This document shows, piece by piece, positions 28,486-38,773 of a DNA stretch of 64,000 bases. Made by a program: the position numbers and the translations under genes. Positions within the stretch are counted from its first letter, which is position 1. Each line of letters opens with the position of its first letter. The DNA comes from Sulfuritalea sp. Its GTDB lineage: Bacteria; Pseudomonadota; Gammaproteobacteria; Burkholderiales; Rhodocyclaceae. The notes below the pieces were generated by a model. It was not told where the DNA came from and made no database searches. It saw only the letters and a list, made by a program, of their open reading frames with translations. Location: positions 17,690 to 81,689 of the forward strand of contig JADJUP010000017.1 of assembly GCA_016716965.1 (NCBI GenBank), written 5' to 3'.

Positions 28486-28703
28486 GCGCCATTGAAGAGC
28501 GCCAATGGCAATCTTCCCAATCATCCAGCAATGGATATGGTTTCGGAGAAGGTTGCCAAGATTTTCGGGGGTGGTGTTGGGTTGGCAATCTTCACATCAA
28601 GAATGCCAAGTACGCCACTCCCATGCCCACTTTGGCAACCTTCTCGAAAAAGCCAGTGGTTGACAGGGATTCTTGAAGTGCGCCATTGGCGTTCTTCAAT
28701 GGC
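28486..28703. other. Nested inverted repeats with TTGGCAA-core sites; candidate origin or structured RNA
   Basis: No convincing gene lies between 28463 and 28999. Instead there are paired elements. Hairpin GCCATTG/CAATGGC at 28488-28509 and a near-mirror copy at 28682-28703 flank a 14-bp perfect inverted repeat (GAGAAGGTTGCCAA at 28546, TTGGCAACCTTCTC at 28632). Inside that is a hairpin TTGGCAATCTT / AAGAATGCCAA (28582-28609). Five TTGGCAA-like cores occur in about 130 bases. The location just after the RepA-like gene fits a replication origin with iterons. A structured RNA is also possible. 28704-28999 shows nothing clear. Confidence 0.5.
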
Positions 28704-28999
28704 GATGTTCAAGGGGCCTCCGTGGGTAACTCCGCAAGGCGCTAAAGACCCCGACTTTGTGTTCGTGGCTGTGGCTTGGCGGAGTCGTCGTTGTGGGTGT
28801 CATTCAAGGTACGAACAGCCGACTTAGGTAGTCAGGTGATGGAAACGCAAAGCGAGGCCTACCCAATGACAAGGTCAAGCCCTATCGGGTTTCAAAGGTA
28901 CTCCTGCACCACCTGCCACACGGCGCTAAAAGACCCCGAGAAAACGCCAGTTCCGGAGATGCCTGGGACTTTACTGACTGACACAAAAGGGTTCATGAA

Positions 29000-29467
29000 A
29001 TGAAGATTACAGGACAACAAGCTATTGCGGATTTGTTCGGCGTCAGTCGCGAGAGCATCGACAACTGGCAGCGCGAAGGCATGCCGGTGGAGGCGCGTGG
29101 AGGGCCGGGGGTGTCGAGTGTGTATGACTCGGAGAAGTGCATCGCCTGGCGCGTTAAAGCTGAAGTGATCAAGGCGCGCGGCGACCGGCCGCAGAACCGC
29201 CTGGCGCGAGTGCAGGCCGACAAGATTGAAATGGAGAACCTTGAGCGTCGCCGCCAGCTGATCCCCGCCGATCAGTTGGAGCCAAGGCTCCAGGCCGCTT
29301 TCGCCATGGCCCGCGCCGCCTGGTCGGCTACCGCGCCGCGCCTGGCGCGCGAGATGCCGGCGGACCCCGACGAACGCGAGCGCCTGCTGCAGGCCGAGTT
29401 CGAGGCGTTCCTTCACCGCTTGGCGGACTGGGGCAAGGCCGGCGACGTGGACGACGACGACGCGTGA
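29000..29467 (+). CDS. Phage terminase small subunit, Nu1 type
   Basis: Nu1-type proteins recognise the packaging site. ATG 29000 gives a MerR-like winged helix at the N-terminus: GQQAIADLFGVSRESIDNWQ, then a VYDSEKCIAWR segment. A charged helical middle follows (RLARVQADKIEMENLERRRQ, LIPADQLEPRL), typical of the DNA-packaging Nu1 family. It has 155 residues. No large terminase follows, so this protein could redirect a helper's packaging, as small terminases of known satellites do. That is inference. Confidence 0.8.
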   Translation: MKITGQQAIADLFGVSRESIDNWQREGMPVEARGGPGVSSVYDSEKCIAWRVKAEVIKARGDRPQNRLARVQADKIEMENLERRRQLIPADQLEPRLQAAFAMARAAWSATAPRLAREMPADPDERERLLQAEFEAFLHRLADWGKAGDVDDDDA

Positions 29468-29527
29468 GCAGCGCGCGTTCCCGATGCAGAGTACAGACGT
29501 CTAGACAATCAACGAAAGGAAGTCGAA

Positions 29528-29770
29528 ATGAACTTGAATGACTTGGGGGCTGTGATGATGGGATCGCTGGCGCAGGAAGTAATGAGCAAGGTTGAGCGGC
29601 ACATTACTGACCAAGATTGGCGCGCGATCGAGGAAGGCGCGATCGGCTTCGGATTCAGCGCGACGGTGCGGGGCTGCTGCGTTGAGGCCGATTGCTGGCT
29701 TGACCGTGACGAGGGCCGCGAGCAGATCTTCACTGTCTCGCGCACCCTGGCGCCGGCGGCGCTGGGCTGA
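29528..29770 (+). CDS. Small protein of unknown function in the element
   Basis: GAAAGGAAGT before ATG 29528 is a good ribosome binding site. The 80-residue protein (LNDLGAVMMGSLAQEVMSKV at the N-terminus, GCCVEADCWLDRDEGREQIF in the second half) has no domain I recognise and no signal peptide. It lies between the small terminase and the capsid gene. Confidence 0.55.
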   Translation: MNLNDLGAVMMGSLAQEVMSKVERHITDQDWRAIEEGAIGFGFSATVRGCCVEADCWLDRDEGREQIFTVSRTLAPAALG

Positions 29771-29799
29771 TCGGCTAACCGCCTGCTGGCGACTCGCCA

Positions 29800-30219
29800 A
29801 TGGATGCCGTTGCTCTCGCGCATGAAATCGCCCTCGCGGGCGATGGCGAGGCGCTGCCAGGCGAGGCAACGGCATGGCTTCGGGCGGGCCTGAGGCGGTG
29901 GCTGCGTGGCGAGGCCGATCTGGCGATCGCGCTGCAGCTTAACGGCGGCGCGATGGCGGCGAGCCGCAACCGGGCACTGATCGATGCGGCGGCGATCCTT
30001 GATGACGGGAAAGGCCTCAGCGCCTGGCGCCTCGCCAACCTCCTGGAAAGGGCGCAGGCGCGGTTCGAAGCGGGCGCCCTGGTGAAGATCAACAACGGGA
30101 TGAATGTTCCACTAACGCCCCTCAATGAATGCCTGCTGCGCGCCTGGCGTTCCGGCATGAGGCCGCTGCGATCCGCCCGGCGGATCTACGATGTGCTGCA
30201 ACTGACAAACTGCGCCTGA
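29800..30219 (+). CDS. Unknown helical protein of the element
   Basis: ATG 29800 opens a 139-residue Ala/Arg/Leu-rich protein (ALPGEATAWLRAGLRRWLRG, DDGKGLSAWRLANLLERAQA, LTPLNECLLRAWRSGM). It looks alpha-helical. I recognise no family. It ends 54 bases before the capsid gene. The coding signal is moderate. A head-related role would only be a guess from position. Confidence 0.5.
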   Translation: MDAVALAHEIALAGDGEALPGEATAWLRAGLRRWLRGEADLAIALQLNGGAMAASRNRALIDAAAILDDGKGLSAWRLANLLERAQARFEAGALVKINNGMNVPLTPLNECLLRAWRSGMRPLRSARRIYDVLQLTNCA

Positions 30220-30273
30220 TTTGTCAGAGCGTGTTCCGTACGCTGGGTGCTCCAACCCCACCAGGAGCACAAC

Positions 30274-31314
30274 ATGAATCACCAAGACCAGATCGAAGCG
30301 CTGACCGATGCACTGCGGATTCGGGCTGGCCTTCGCAACCCCGGCGTTATCGCCCACCCCGCTGCCGAGCGGTTCGCCGAACAGAATGTACTGCTCAACC
30401 TCGCTGAAGCCTTCGGTGAGATGAATCCCCGCAAGGGCTCCGGCCCGACGGCTGCGCTTGCTGCCGGCCTGACCAGCTCGGACTTCATCACCGTGCTGAG
30501 CGACACCGCGCGCGCCGTGCTCATTTCCAAGCTGGCAGCGTTCGGCGAACATCGCCTGATCTGTGCCGAGCGAGAGCTTCCCAACTTTCATAACCATGAT
30601 TTCCCGCTGGTGGATTCCGACCCGCTCCTGGATGAGATTTCCGAGAACGGGGAGATCCCGAACGATGTTTTCGTCACTGCTGTGGAAGGCCTTCAAGCCC
30701 GGGTGCGGCCCTTCGGGAAAAATCTATTCCTTCGGCGACAGCTGATCCGGAACGACGATATCGGCCTCTTCTCCGGACTCCTCGGCAACATCGCTGCATC
30801 CGCCGCCCGGCTGGAAGCAAAGCTCGTCTTCAACCTGATTGAATCCAATCCACTCATGGGCGATCAAATGGTTATGTTCCATGAGGACCACGGCAACATC
30901 GGTGCGGTTGCGCCCCTCGCCCTGGGCTCGCTGTCGGAAGGCTTCGCGGCGCTTCGTAACATGTTGCTGCCGTCGGGCGAAAAGGCCAACCTTGAAGCCA
31001 GGTACATTGTGGTTTCCCCTGGCTTCGAGCTCTACGCGCGGGGACTTCTGAGGGACTATGACCTCAAGTCTGTGGGCGTCGTTGTGGCGCCCTGGATCAC
31101 CAGCACGAATTGGTATCTCGTGGCCGACCCGAAACTTGCGCCGACGGTGAGCCTTCTGTACCTGAAGGGCAGCAAGCGTGGTGTTACGGTTGGCAAGGCG
31201 CGGCCCAAGCCCGGGCAGGAAAATCGCGACGGCGTCACGCTGGGAGTCCGCTTTGACACTGGTGTAGTAGCGGTCGGGCGCGTCGGGATTTTCCAAGGGC
31301 GGATCCCATCATGA
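30274..31314 (+). CDS. Phage major capsid protein (HK97-fold, Mu gpT/ClpP-linked family)
   Basis: CAGGAG lies 8 bases before ATG 30274, which is preferred to the longer open frame. The pattern fits capsid proteins often fused to ClpP-type prohead proteases or called Mu-like major head subunit: GPTAALAAGLTSSDFITVLSD, LPNFHNHDFPLVDSDPLLDE, LFLRRQLIRNDDIGLFSGL, AARLEAKLVFNLIESNPLM, MFHEDHGNIG and ARYIVVSPGFELYARGLL. It has 346 residues and no protease domain. No scaffold, protease or portal gene is near. Its stop overlaps the next ATG (ATGA). Confidence 0.85.
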   Translation: MNHQDQIEALTDALRIRAGLRNPGVIAHPAAERFAEQNVLLNLAEAFGEMNPRKGSGPTAALAAGLTSSDFITVLSDTARAVLISKLAAFGEHRLICAERELPNFHNHDFPLVDSDPLLDEISENGEIPNDVFVTAVEGLQARVRPFGKNLFLRRQLIRNDDIGLFSGLLGNIAASAARLEAKLVFNLIESNPLMGDQMVMFHEDHGNIGAVAPLALGSLSEGFAALRNMLLPSGEKANLEARYIVVSPGFELYARGLLRDYDLKSVGVVVAPWITSTNWYLVADPKLAPTVSLLYLKGSKRGVTVGKARPKPGQENRDGVTLGVRFDTGVVAVGRVGIFQGRIPS

Positions 31315-31757
31315 ATGCCAAGACTCTCCTGATTGATGCGTACCGCCATGCCGAAAAGAAATTCCAGACGTCTGAACAGGTGCTGTCGGTCGCGCTCGAT
31401 GCCCTGAACACTCGGAAAGCCACCGGCGGCGATATCACCGCAGAATTCAAGAAGACGCAGCGGTGCTATCGCGAGTGCAATGCCGCCTGGGATACGCTCG
31501 AAATGGCGCGGCGGGCCTATTGGCTTCATGTTGCCAAGGAAGCGGAGCAAGAGCTTGAGCGCCTGGCGCTGCCGCTTCTGGCGACCATCAAGCACGCCCA
31601 TGCAGCCGGGCGCTCCGGTATTTCCGGCCCGGTCCTGTTCGCCGTTTCCAGCCTTGCTGGCAAGGATCTTCCGGAGGCCGCCGTCGACGTGATGGTTCCA
31701 ATTGCTGGCGTTGAGTGCGGCGCAATTGATCGCGCCGAGGAAGACTGGAGTCTGTAG
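31311..31757 (+). CDS. Unknown protein between capsid and tape-measure genes
   Basis: ATG 31311 overlaps the capsid stop, indicating translational coupling. The 148-residue protein is helical and charged in its first two thirds (LIDAYRHAEKKFQTSEQVLS, EFKKTQRCYRECNAAWDTLE, KEAEQELERLALPLLATIKH). I recognise no domain. Position suggests a head-completion or tail-assembly factor, which the sequence alone cannot confirm. Confidence 0.6.
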   Translation: MNAKTLLIDAYRHAEKKFQTSEQVLSVALDALNTRKATGGDITAEFKKTQRCYRECNAAWDTLEMARRAYWLHVAKEAEQELERLALPLLATIKHAHAAGRSGISGPVLFAVSSLAGKDLPEAAVDVMVPIAGVECGAIDRAEEDWSL

Positions 31758-31759
31758 TT

Positions 31760-34074
31760 ATGGGTAATGACAACCGCGCCGAGGTCGTCCTCGATGGCGA
31801 TGTCTCGCCGCTGCGGCAGAAACTGCGCGAAGCCGCCGAGGGGCTCAAGCGTTTCGGCAAGGATGGCGAAACCGCCGTCGCCAGTCTGACCGGCCCGCTT
31901 GGAGCGCTGCAATCCAAGTTCGTCGCGATCGGCGCCATCCTTGCCGGCGGCGCCGTGTTCAGAGGGGCGATAGAGGCAGCGGTGCAACTGACCGAGGAGA
32001 GCACCAAGCTTGGCCGCGCCCTGGGCATTTCGGCCAGTGAAGCCAGCGTCCTGCGCGAGGCGCTGACGGCGGGCAACACCTCGCAGGATGAGTTTGTCGG
32101 CGCGGCGAAGGGATTGTCCAAGCAGCTCCGCGAAAACGAAGACGGCTTGCAGGCCATGGGTCTCAAGACGCGCGACGCGGCCGGTCAGCTGCGGCCACTC
32201 AACGAACTGACGCTTGATGCCATTGGCGTCCTCAACGGCTATCGCGCGGGCACCGATCGCGCCATTGCCGGCCAGGTGCTTTTCGGCAAGGGCTTCGAGA
32301 TGACCAGCAATCTCGCCTTGCTCAACAAGGAAGCTGTGGGCGAAGTTGCGGAGCAGATGCGCGCCCTGGGTATGGTGGCCACCGCCGAAGGCGCCGCCGC
32401 CTGGCAGGCTTACGACGATGCCACCGACGCCGCCGCGTTGACGCTCAAGGGCCTCAAGACCACTATCGGCAACGCACTGATGCCGGTCCTTGCGCAGTTG
32501 GGCAATTGGTTCGCGGAGATCGGGCCTTATGCGGTGATCGCCACCAGGGGCGCGGTCGGCGGACTGATATCAATGTTTTGGCTACTCAAGGCGGCGCTGA
32601 TTCAGATCTCGGAGATTTTGAACGCAACGGTTATCACGATGGCAGAGCCAATCATTGCTATCGGGCAAGCGATGGCCCGGGCGATAACTGGTGACTTCGG
32701 CGGCGCTGTGGATCGCATGAGGCAAATGGCAACAACGACAGAAGCCGCTTGGAGGACTGCATTCCGCAACATACAAGCGGAAGGCGCCGCGACTGGCGCC
32801 AAGATATGGAATCTGTTTGCGGAAGGCACGCCTACCGCCGGCCCCAGTAAAGGCGGCAAGAGCGCCAGAGGGCTAATGAAGGACGGCAATGGCAAGGACA
32901 CCAAGGGCGCCGCCGACCCGAGCAATATGGGCGCCTACGAAACGATGTTGGCTGAACGGAAGAATCTGTACGAGCAAGAGAACGTGCTGCGCCGGTTCTC
33001 CAAGGAGCAGGAGCTGGCCTACTGGCGCGAGCTGCAGGCGACCAACGAAATTAATAGTAAGGACCGGCTCGCGATCGCCAAGCGCACCGCGACGCTAGAA
33101 CTGGAGATTCGGCGCGAAGGGGTTCGGCAGGGCATAGAGCTGACCAAGATCGAGATTGAAGGCCAGCGCGATGCTTCACTGGAAAAGATAGACGCCCTGG
33201 AGAAAGAAGCTCAGTTCGCGCAGGCACAAGATCAGATCACAAAGGATCAACTGCTGGCGCAGCAGCAGGCGTTCCTCGCCCAGCGTTACGAGATTGAACT
33301 ACTGGCCGCGATGCAGCGCCAGGAGCTGGCCAGCCTTAACGGCGACGATCCGATCGAGATGGCGAGGTTGCGACAACAGCAGCTTGAGATCGAGCGGCGC
33401 TATCAGCGCGAGCTGGGCGAGATCCAGCGGCAGCAGATACTCGAATCAAGCAAGGACTACCGGAATCTGTATGCCGGCACAGAGAGAGTGGCTTTGCCGC
33501 GGTGCTGAAAAACTTCGCGACCGGATCGCAGACCATTGGCCAGACCATCACTGGGCTGTTTCGCGCGGTCGGCGATGCGGTCGCCGGCATGCTGGCCGCG
33601 ATGGCGGCGCGATGGCTGGTGCAGCAACTATTGCAACTCGCCGGCATCAAAACCACGACGACCAGCACCATCGGGGCCAAGGCCGCCGAAGCTGGCGCGG
33701 GCGGTGTGGCGTCGATGGCGGCGGCACCATTTCCGATCAACCTCACTGCACCAGCGTTCGGCGCCATGATGTCGGGGATTGCCGCGTCCTACGGCGCGAT
33801 CGTTGCGTCAGCTGCGCGCGGCTATGACATCCCCAAGGGACTCAACCCGCTGACACAGCTGCACGAAGAGGAAATGGTGCTGCCGCAGCGCTATGCTGAT
33901 GTAATCCGCGGACTGGCTGGCGGACAACCCAGCCAGGCCATCGGGGATGTTCACAACATAACGATTACGGCGATGGATGGGGCTGACGTGCGGCGAGTCC
34001 TAAGGCGGCACTATCCCCACGTTGCAGAGTCATTGCGCATCGCCGCGCGTAATCACGTGCCGGTTCGGAAGTGA
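31760..34074 (+). CDS. Phage tail tape-measure-like protein (one frameshift)
   Basis: ATG 31760 starts a long protein with tape-measure features: VVLDGDVSPLRQKLREAAEG, hydrophobic segments (AIGAILAGGAVFRGAIEAAV, AVIATRGAVGGLISMFWLLK) and a long charged coiled-coil stretch (KIDALEKEAQFAQAQDQITK, RLRQQQLEIERRYQRELGEI). The frame ends at 33508. In the GAGAGAG tract near 33482 a one-base loss would continue into SGFAAVLKNFATGSQTIGQT and PLTQLHEEEMVLPQRYADVI, ending 34074. Corrected length is about 771 residues. A tape-measure gene without other tail genes is odd for an autonomous phage. Confidence 0.75.
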
Positions 34075-34094
34075 TCGAGCGGGAAGGGCAAGAC

Positions 34095-34265
34095 GGGCTT
34101 GGTGACGGCTGACACCAAGCGAGGCAGCTCCGGAGCTTCTTCCTGGGAAGTTAGACGCTGCCACCCCGCAAGGGTTGATATGAGCATCACGGGCCTGGCG
34201 ACAACTAACGCCAGGCGAGGCAGCTCCGGGCTTCCTTCCTGAGGGGAAGTTAGACGCTGCCACCC
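34095..34265 (+). repeat. Tandem structured repeat (two ~75-nt units with covarying stems)
   Basis: Unit 1 (34095-34166) and unit 2 (34191-34265) share the layout stem-loop, GA, GGCAGC, variable hairpin, GTTAGAC, GCTGCC, ACCCC. The first stem is GCTTGGTG/CACCAAGC in unit 1 and GCCTGGCG/CGCCAGGC in unit 2. Two base pairs change on both sides (T-A to C-G) and pairing is kept. GGCAGC and GCTGCC pair in both units around a CTTC..GAAG hairpin. This argues for a selected RNA or single-stranded DNA structure at the right end of the element. I do not recognise the motif. Confidence 0.6.
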
Positions 34266-34298
34266 CATTTGAAGTGATCGCATACCGAATCAAAAAAC

Positions 34299-34317
34299 GT
34301 GGTAACTATCGTGGTAA
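34299..34317 (+). promoter_or_regulatory. Right-end GTGGTAA arm-type sites
   Basis: GTGGTAA occurs at 34299 and 34311, matching the cluster before the integrase. It lies about 70 bases inside the right attachment site and is a candidate integrase or excisionase binding region. Confidence 0.55.
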
Positions 34318-34380
34318 CACGAAGATTAGAAAAGGCGATAGCTAAGGATTGACGGTGCTTCCCAGCCATAGTTCGACAGA

Positions 34381-34397
34381 CACCCTCCCGCCACCCG
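34381..34397 (+). other. attR core
   Basis: CACCCTCCCGCCACCC repeats the tRNA-Ser 3' end (CACCCTCTCCGCCACCC at 23544) with one base missing. It marks the right end of the element. Confidence 0.65.
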
Positions 34398-34444
34398 ATT
34401 CTACCTGCTGCAAACCCCCCGATCAGATTGCCCGAAATCCTCCG

Positions 34445-36679
<2,235 letters not shown>

Positions 36680-36732
36680 GACGACGGTGAAGCGGTTAAA
36701 ACTGGGGGGCGCGAGAGAGTTATTCACAAGTT

Positions 36733-37308
36733 TTATGCCGCGCGGACGCGGCTTTGGGAAGGCACGTGGCGGGCGAGGAAATCCATCTGGTCCGCCAGGA
36801 TGTTGCGATTGCTGAGGATCAGGTATTCCGCCTTGTTCGGCACGTAGGGCGCATAGACGAGTTCCATGCGGGCCTGTTCCGGTGTACGTCCGCTCTTGGT
36901 CTGGTTGCAGTTGCGGCAGGCGGTGACCACGTTCATCCAGGTATCGCGACCGCCTTGCGACACCGGCACGATGTGGTCGCGGGTCAGTCGTTGCGAGGAG
37001 AACTCTCGCGCGCAATAGGCGCAGATGTGCCGGTCGCGGTGGAACAGTTCACGGTTGGACAGCGGTGGCGTCGGGTGCAGCGATTTGCCCGAAAGCGCCT
37101 TGCCGCGAATCGCGATGATGCTGCTGGTGGCGAGTTCCGAGCGTTCGCCGGTGACGCGATTGGTGCCGCCGTAAAAAGTGAACTGGGTGTCGCCTGCGTC
37201 CCAGGCGACAAGATCCCGCGCGACATAAACGCAGGCATGCTGCCAACTTACCCAGCGGTGCGGAACACCATGCTGGTCAAGGGTAAGGATCAACGGATGG
37301 CTGGTCAT
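36733..37308 (-). CDS. HNH endonuclease
   Basis: ATG 37308 opens a 191-residue protein. The HNH signature is clear: CAYCAREFSSQRLTRDHIVPVSQGGRD-type sequence followed by MNVVTACRNCNQTKSGRTPEQA. That is, two CxxC zinc knuckles around the DH and N residues. The rest (WVSWQHACVYVARDLVAW at the N-terminus) matches a widespread chromosomal HNH protein rather than an intron or restriction enzyme. Its target is unknown. It is divergent from the tonB-like gene, 41 bases away. Confidence 0.85.
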   Translation of the reverse strand: MTSHPLILTLDQHGVPHRWVSWQHACVYVARDLVAWDAGDTQFTFYGGTNRVTGERSELATSSIIAIRGKALSGKSLHPTPPLSNRELFHRDRHICAYCAREFSSQRLTRDHIVPVSQGGRDTWMNVVTACRNCNQTKSGRTPEQARMELVYAPYVPNKAEYLILSNRNILADQMDFLARHVPSQSRVRAA

Positions 37309-37349
37309 CTCTATAGAATCCTGTATCGCGAAGAATTTAGCAGAGAGCA

Positions 37350-38123
37350 ATGACTTTTGATAGTCCGGAGTTGAGGGGAAATGCCGTCCGACGGATGCGC
37401 TATGCCGTCGTCGCATCCCTGTTGCTCCATCTGCTGCTGTTCTGGCCCGATCCGTCGCCGCTCCTGAGTCGCGATCCGCCGGCTGCGCTGCACGCCACCG
37501 TGCGTCAGGTCCAACCGCCGCCTGTAGCCGCTGCGCCGCCGGAGCCGACCTCCACTGCAGTTGTCCGGCCGCGCGGTGCAGCGCCCGAGATCGCGCCTTC
37601 CGCAGTCGATTCCACAGCGCACATCGCGCCGGTGGCGCCAGCGTCCAGGGCCACCACCATTCCTTTGGAGCCGTCGAAGCCTGTTTCGGTTCCTCCAAAG
37701 GTCGAGCCGGCAACAAAATCAGTGCCCGGGGCGGCCGTGCCAGCATCGGTGGCAGCGAAACCTGGAATCGCGTCGCCCGCCAGCGGCAGCCTGCTGACGC
37801 CGGCCAATGCTTCCGGCGATGCGGTGGATGGCCTGCGCGGCTACCGGCTTGCGGTGGCCGGCCAGGCGCGGCGCTTCAAGCGCTATCCGGCACAGGCGCT
37901 GGCCGCGGGTTGGGAGGGCAGCGCCGACGTTCGCCTCGAAGTCGGCGGCGACGGGCGGGCGCATGCCGCGACGCTGCTCCGGTCCAGCGGGCACCCGTTG
38001 CTCGATCGGGCGGCGCTGGCCATGATCGACGCCGGCGCGGAGCACGCGCGCGTACCCGAAAGCCTGCGCGGCAGGGCCTTCGCCATCGTGCTGCCGGTGG
38101 TGTTCAACCTCGGCGAGGAATGA
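37350..38123 (+). CDS. TonB-family energy transducer
   Basis: ATG 37350 gives a short basic start and one membrane anchor (YAVVASLLLHLLLFWPDP). About 110 Pro/Ala-rich periplasm-spanning residues follow. The C-terminal TonB domain is recognisable: KRYPAQALAAGWEGSADVRL, GHPLLDRAALAMIDA and a final ALPVVF-like strand. It has 257 residues. It would couple the proton-motive force to outer-membrane receptors, but no ExbBD or receptor genes are in the window. Confidence 0.85.
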   Translation: MTFDSPELRGNAVRRMRYAVVASLLLHLLLFWPDPSPLLSRDPPAALHATVRQVQPPPVAAAPPEPTSTAVVRPRGAAPEIAPSAVDSTAHIAPVAPASRATTIPLEPSKPVSVPPKVEPATKSVPGAAVPASVAAKPGIASPASGSLLTPANASGDAVDGLRGYRLAVAGQARRFKRYPAQALAAGWEGSADVRLEVGGDGRAHAATLLRSSGHPLLDRAALAMIDAGAEHARVPESLRGRAFAIVLPVVFNLGEE

Positions 38124-38130
38124 GCGGGGT

Positions 38131-38156
38131 CCGTTCCGCCTATCGCGGCGGAACGG
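38131..38156. terminator. Bidirectional hairpin between convergent tonB-like and nudix genes
   Basis: A perfect 10-bp inverted repeat, CCGTTCCGCC / GGCGGAACGG, has loop TATCGC. It sits at the end of both convergent genes and overlaps the nudix stop. Confidence 0.55.
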
Positions 38157-38691
38157 TCAGGTCTTCGGTATGCAGCCGCCAGGCGCCGGCGCGGCGATCT
38201 GCGAAGAAATGCCGGAGGGTTATCGCGATGGTGCGGAAGGCGATGTCGTCCCAGGGAATCTCGTCCTCGGCAAACAGCCGCAGTTCCAGGGTTTCGATGC
38301 CGGGCGCGAAGTCGAGGTCGAGCAGGCGCGAGCGGTAGATGACATGGACCTGATGGATGTGCGGCACGCTGATCATCGTGTACATCTCGCCCAGTTCGAC
38401 GCGGGCGCAGGCTTCTTCGAGGGTTTCGCGCAGGGCGGCATCGGCGACGGATTCGCCGTTCTCCATGAAGCCGGCCGGCAGCGTCCACTTGCCATGGCGC
38501 GGTTCGATCGCGCGACGGCAAAGCAGGATGCGATCTTCCCATTCTGGCAGGGCGCCGACCACCAGCCGCGGGTTGCGGTAATGAATCGAGCCGCAGGCGT
38601 CGCAGACATGGCGCGGCAGCGAGTCGCCCGCCGGAACCCGCAGTACGACTGGGGCGCCACAGGCACTGCAGAAGTTCATCGCCGGGTCCAT
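38140..38691 (-). CDS. Nudix hydrolase with zinc ribbon
   Basis: ATG 38691 opens a 183-residue protein. CSAC and CDAC form a zinc ribbon at the N-terminus. The Nudix box GFMENGESVADAALRETLEE is canonical. It resembles ADP-ribose/NAD pyrophosphatase-like proteins of beta- and gammaproteobacteria. Its exact substrate cannot be read from sequence. It is a second zinc-ribbon nudix protein in the window, only distantly like the one at 17436. Confidence 0.88.
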   Translation of the reverse strand: MDPAMNFCSACGAPVVLRVPAGDSLPRHVCDACGSIHYRNPRLVVGALPEWEDRILLCRRAIEPRHGKWTLPAGFMENGESVADAALRETLEEACARVELGEMYTMISVPHIHQVHVIYRSRLLDLDFAPGIETLELRLFAEDEIPWDDIAFRTIAITLRHFFADRRAGAWRLHTEDLTVPPR

Positions 38692-38773
38692 GGGTCGATT
38701 CTAGCGCGGCCTGCCGGCGCTTCGGCATTGCCCAGCGGCGGGGAATGGTGATATAAGCCTGACCTTGACCATC

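Larger units (their letters stand above)
23544..34397 (+). mobile_element. 10.9-kb tRNA-Ser integrated element, satellite-like or reduced prophage
   Basis: The element runs from the tRNA-Ser 3' end to a near-copy of that sequence at 34381. It contains, in order: a P4-type integrase, a decayed hypothetical gene, an AlpA-type regulator, a Zn-ribbon protein, a RepA-like ATPase, a hairpin-rich segment, a Nu1-type small terminase, two unknown genes, a major capsid protein, a small gene, a tape-measure-like gene and a tandem structured repeat. All genes point the same way. No large terminase, portal, protease, sheath/tube, fibre or lysis gene is seen. It is therefore either dependent on a helper phage or is a deletion remnant. 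Confidence 0.8.

Noticed and set aside
28776..29003. A 75-residue open frame before the small terminase
   Set aside because: It has no clear ribosome binding site, family resemblance or coding bias; left unannotated.
33482..33508. Programmed frameshift in the tape-measure gene
   Set aside because: There is no heptameric slippery site; a GA tract with simple indel is more likely. Programmed shifts in phage tails normally affect the assembly chaperone gene instead.
34150..34255. Integron attC sites (GTTAGAC occurs twice)
   Set aside because: GTTAGAC fits the GTTRRRY core, but no matching RYYYAAC partner or attC-type stem is present and no integrase of that type is near; the stem pairs other sequence.
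23544..34397. A complete prophage
   Set aside because: No large terminase, portal, tail tube or lysis genes could be found on either strand.
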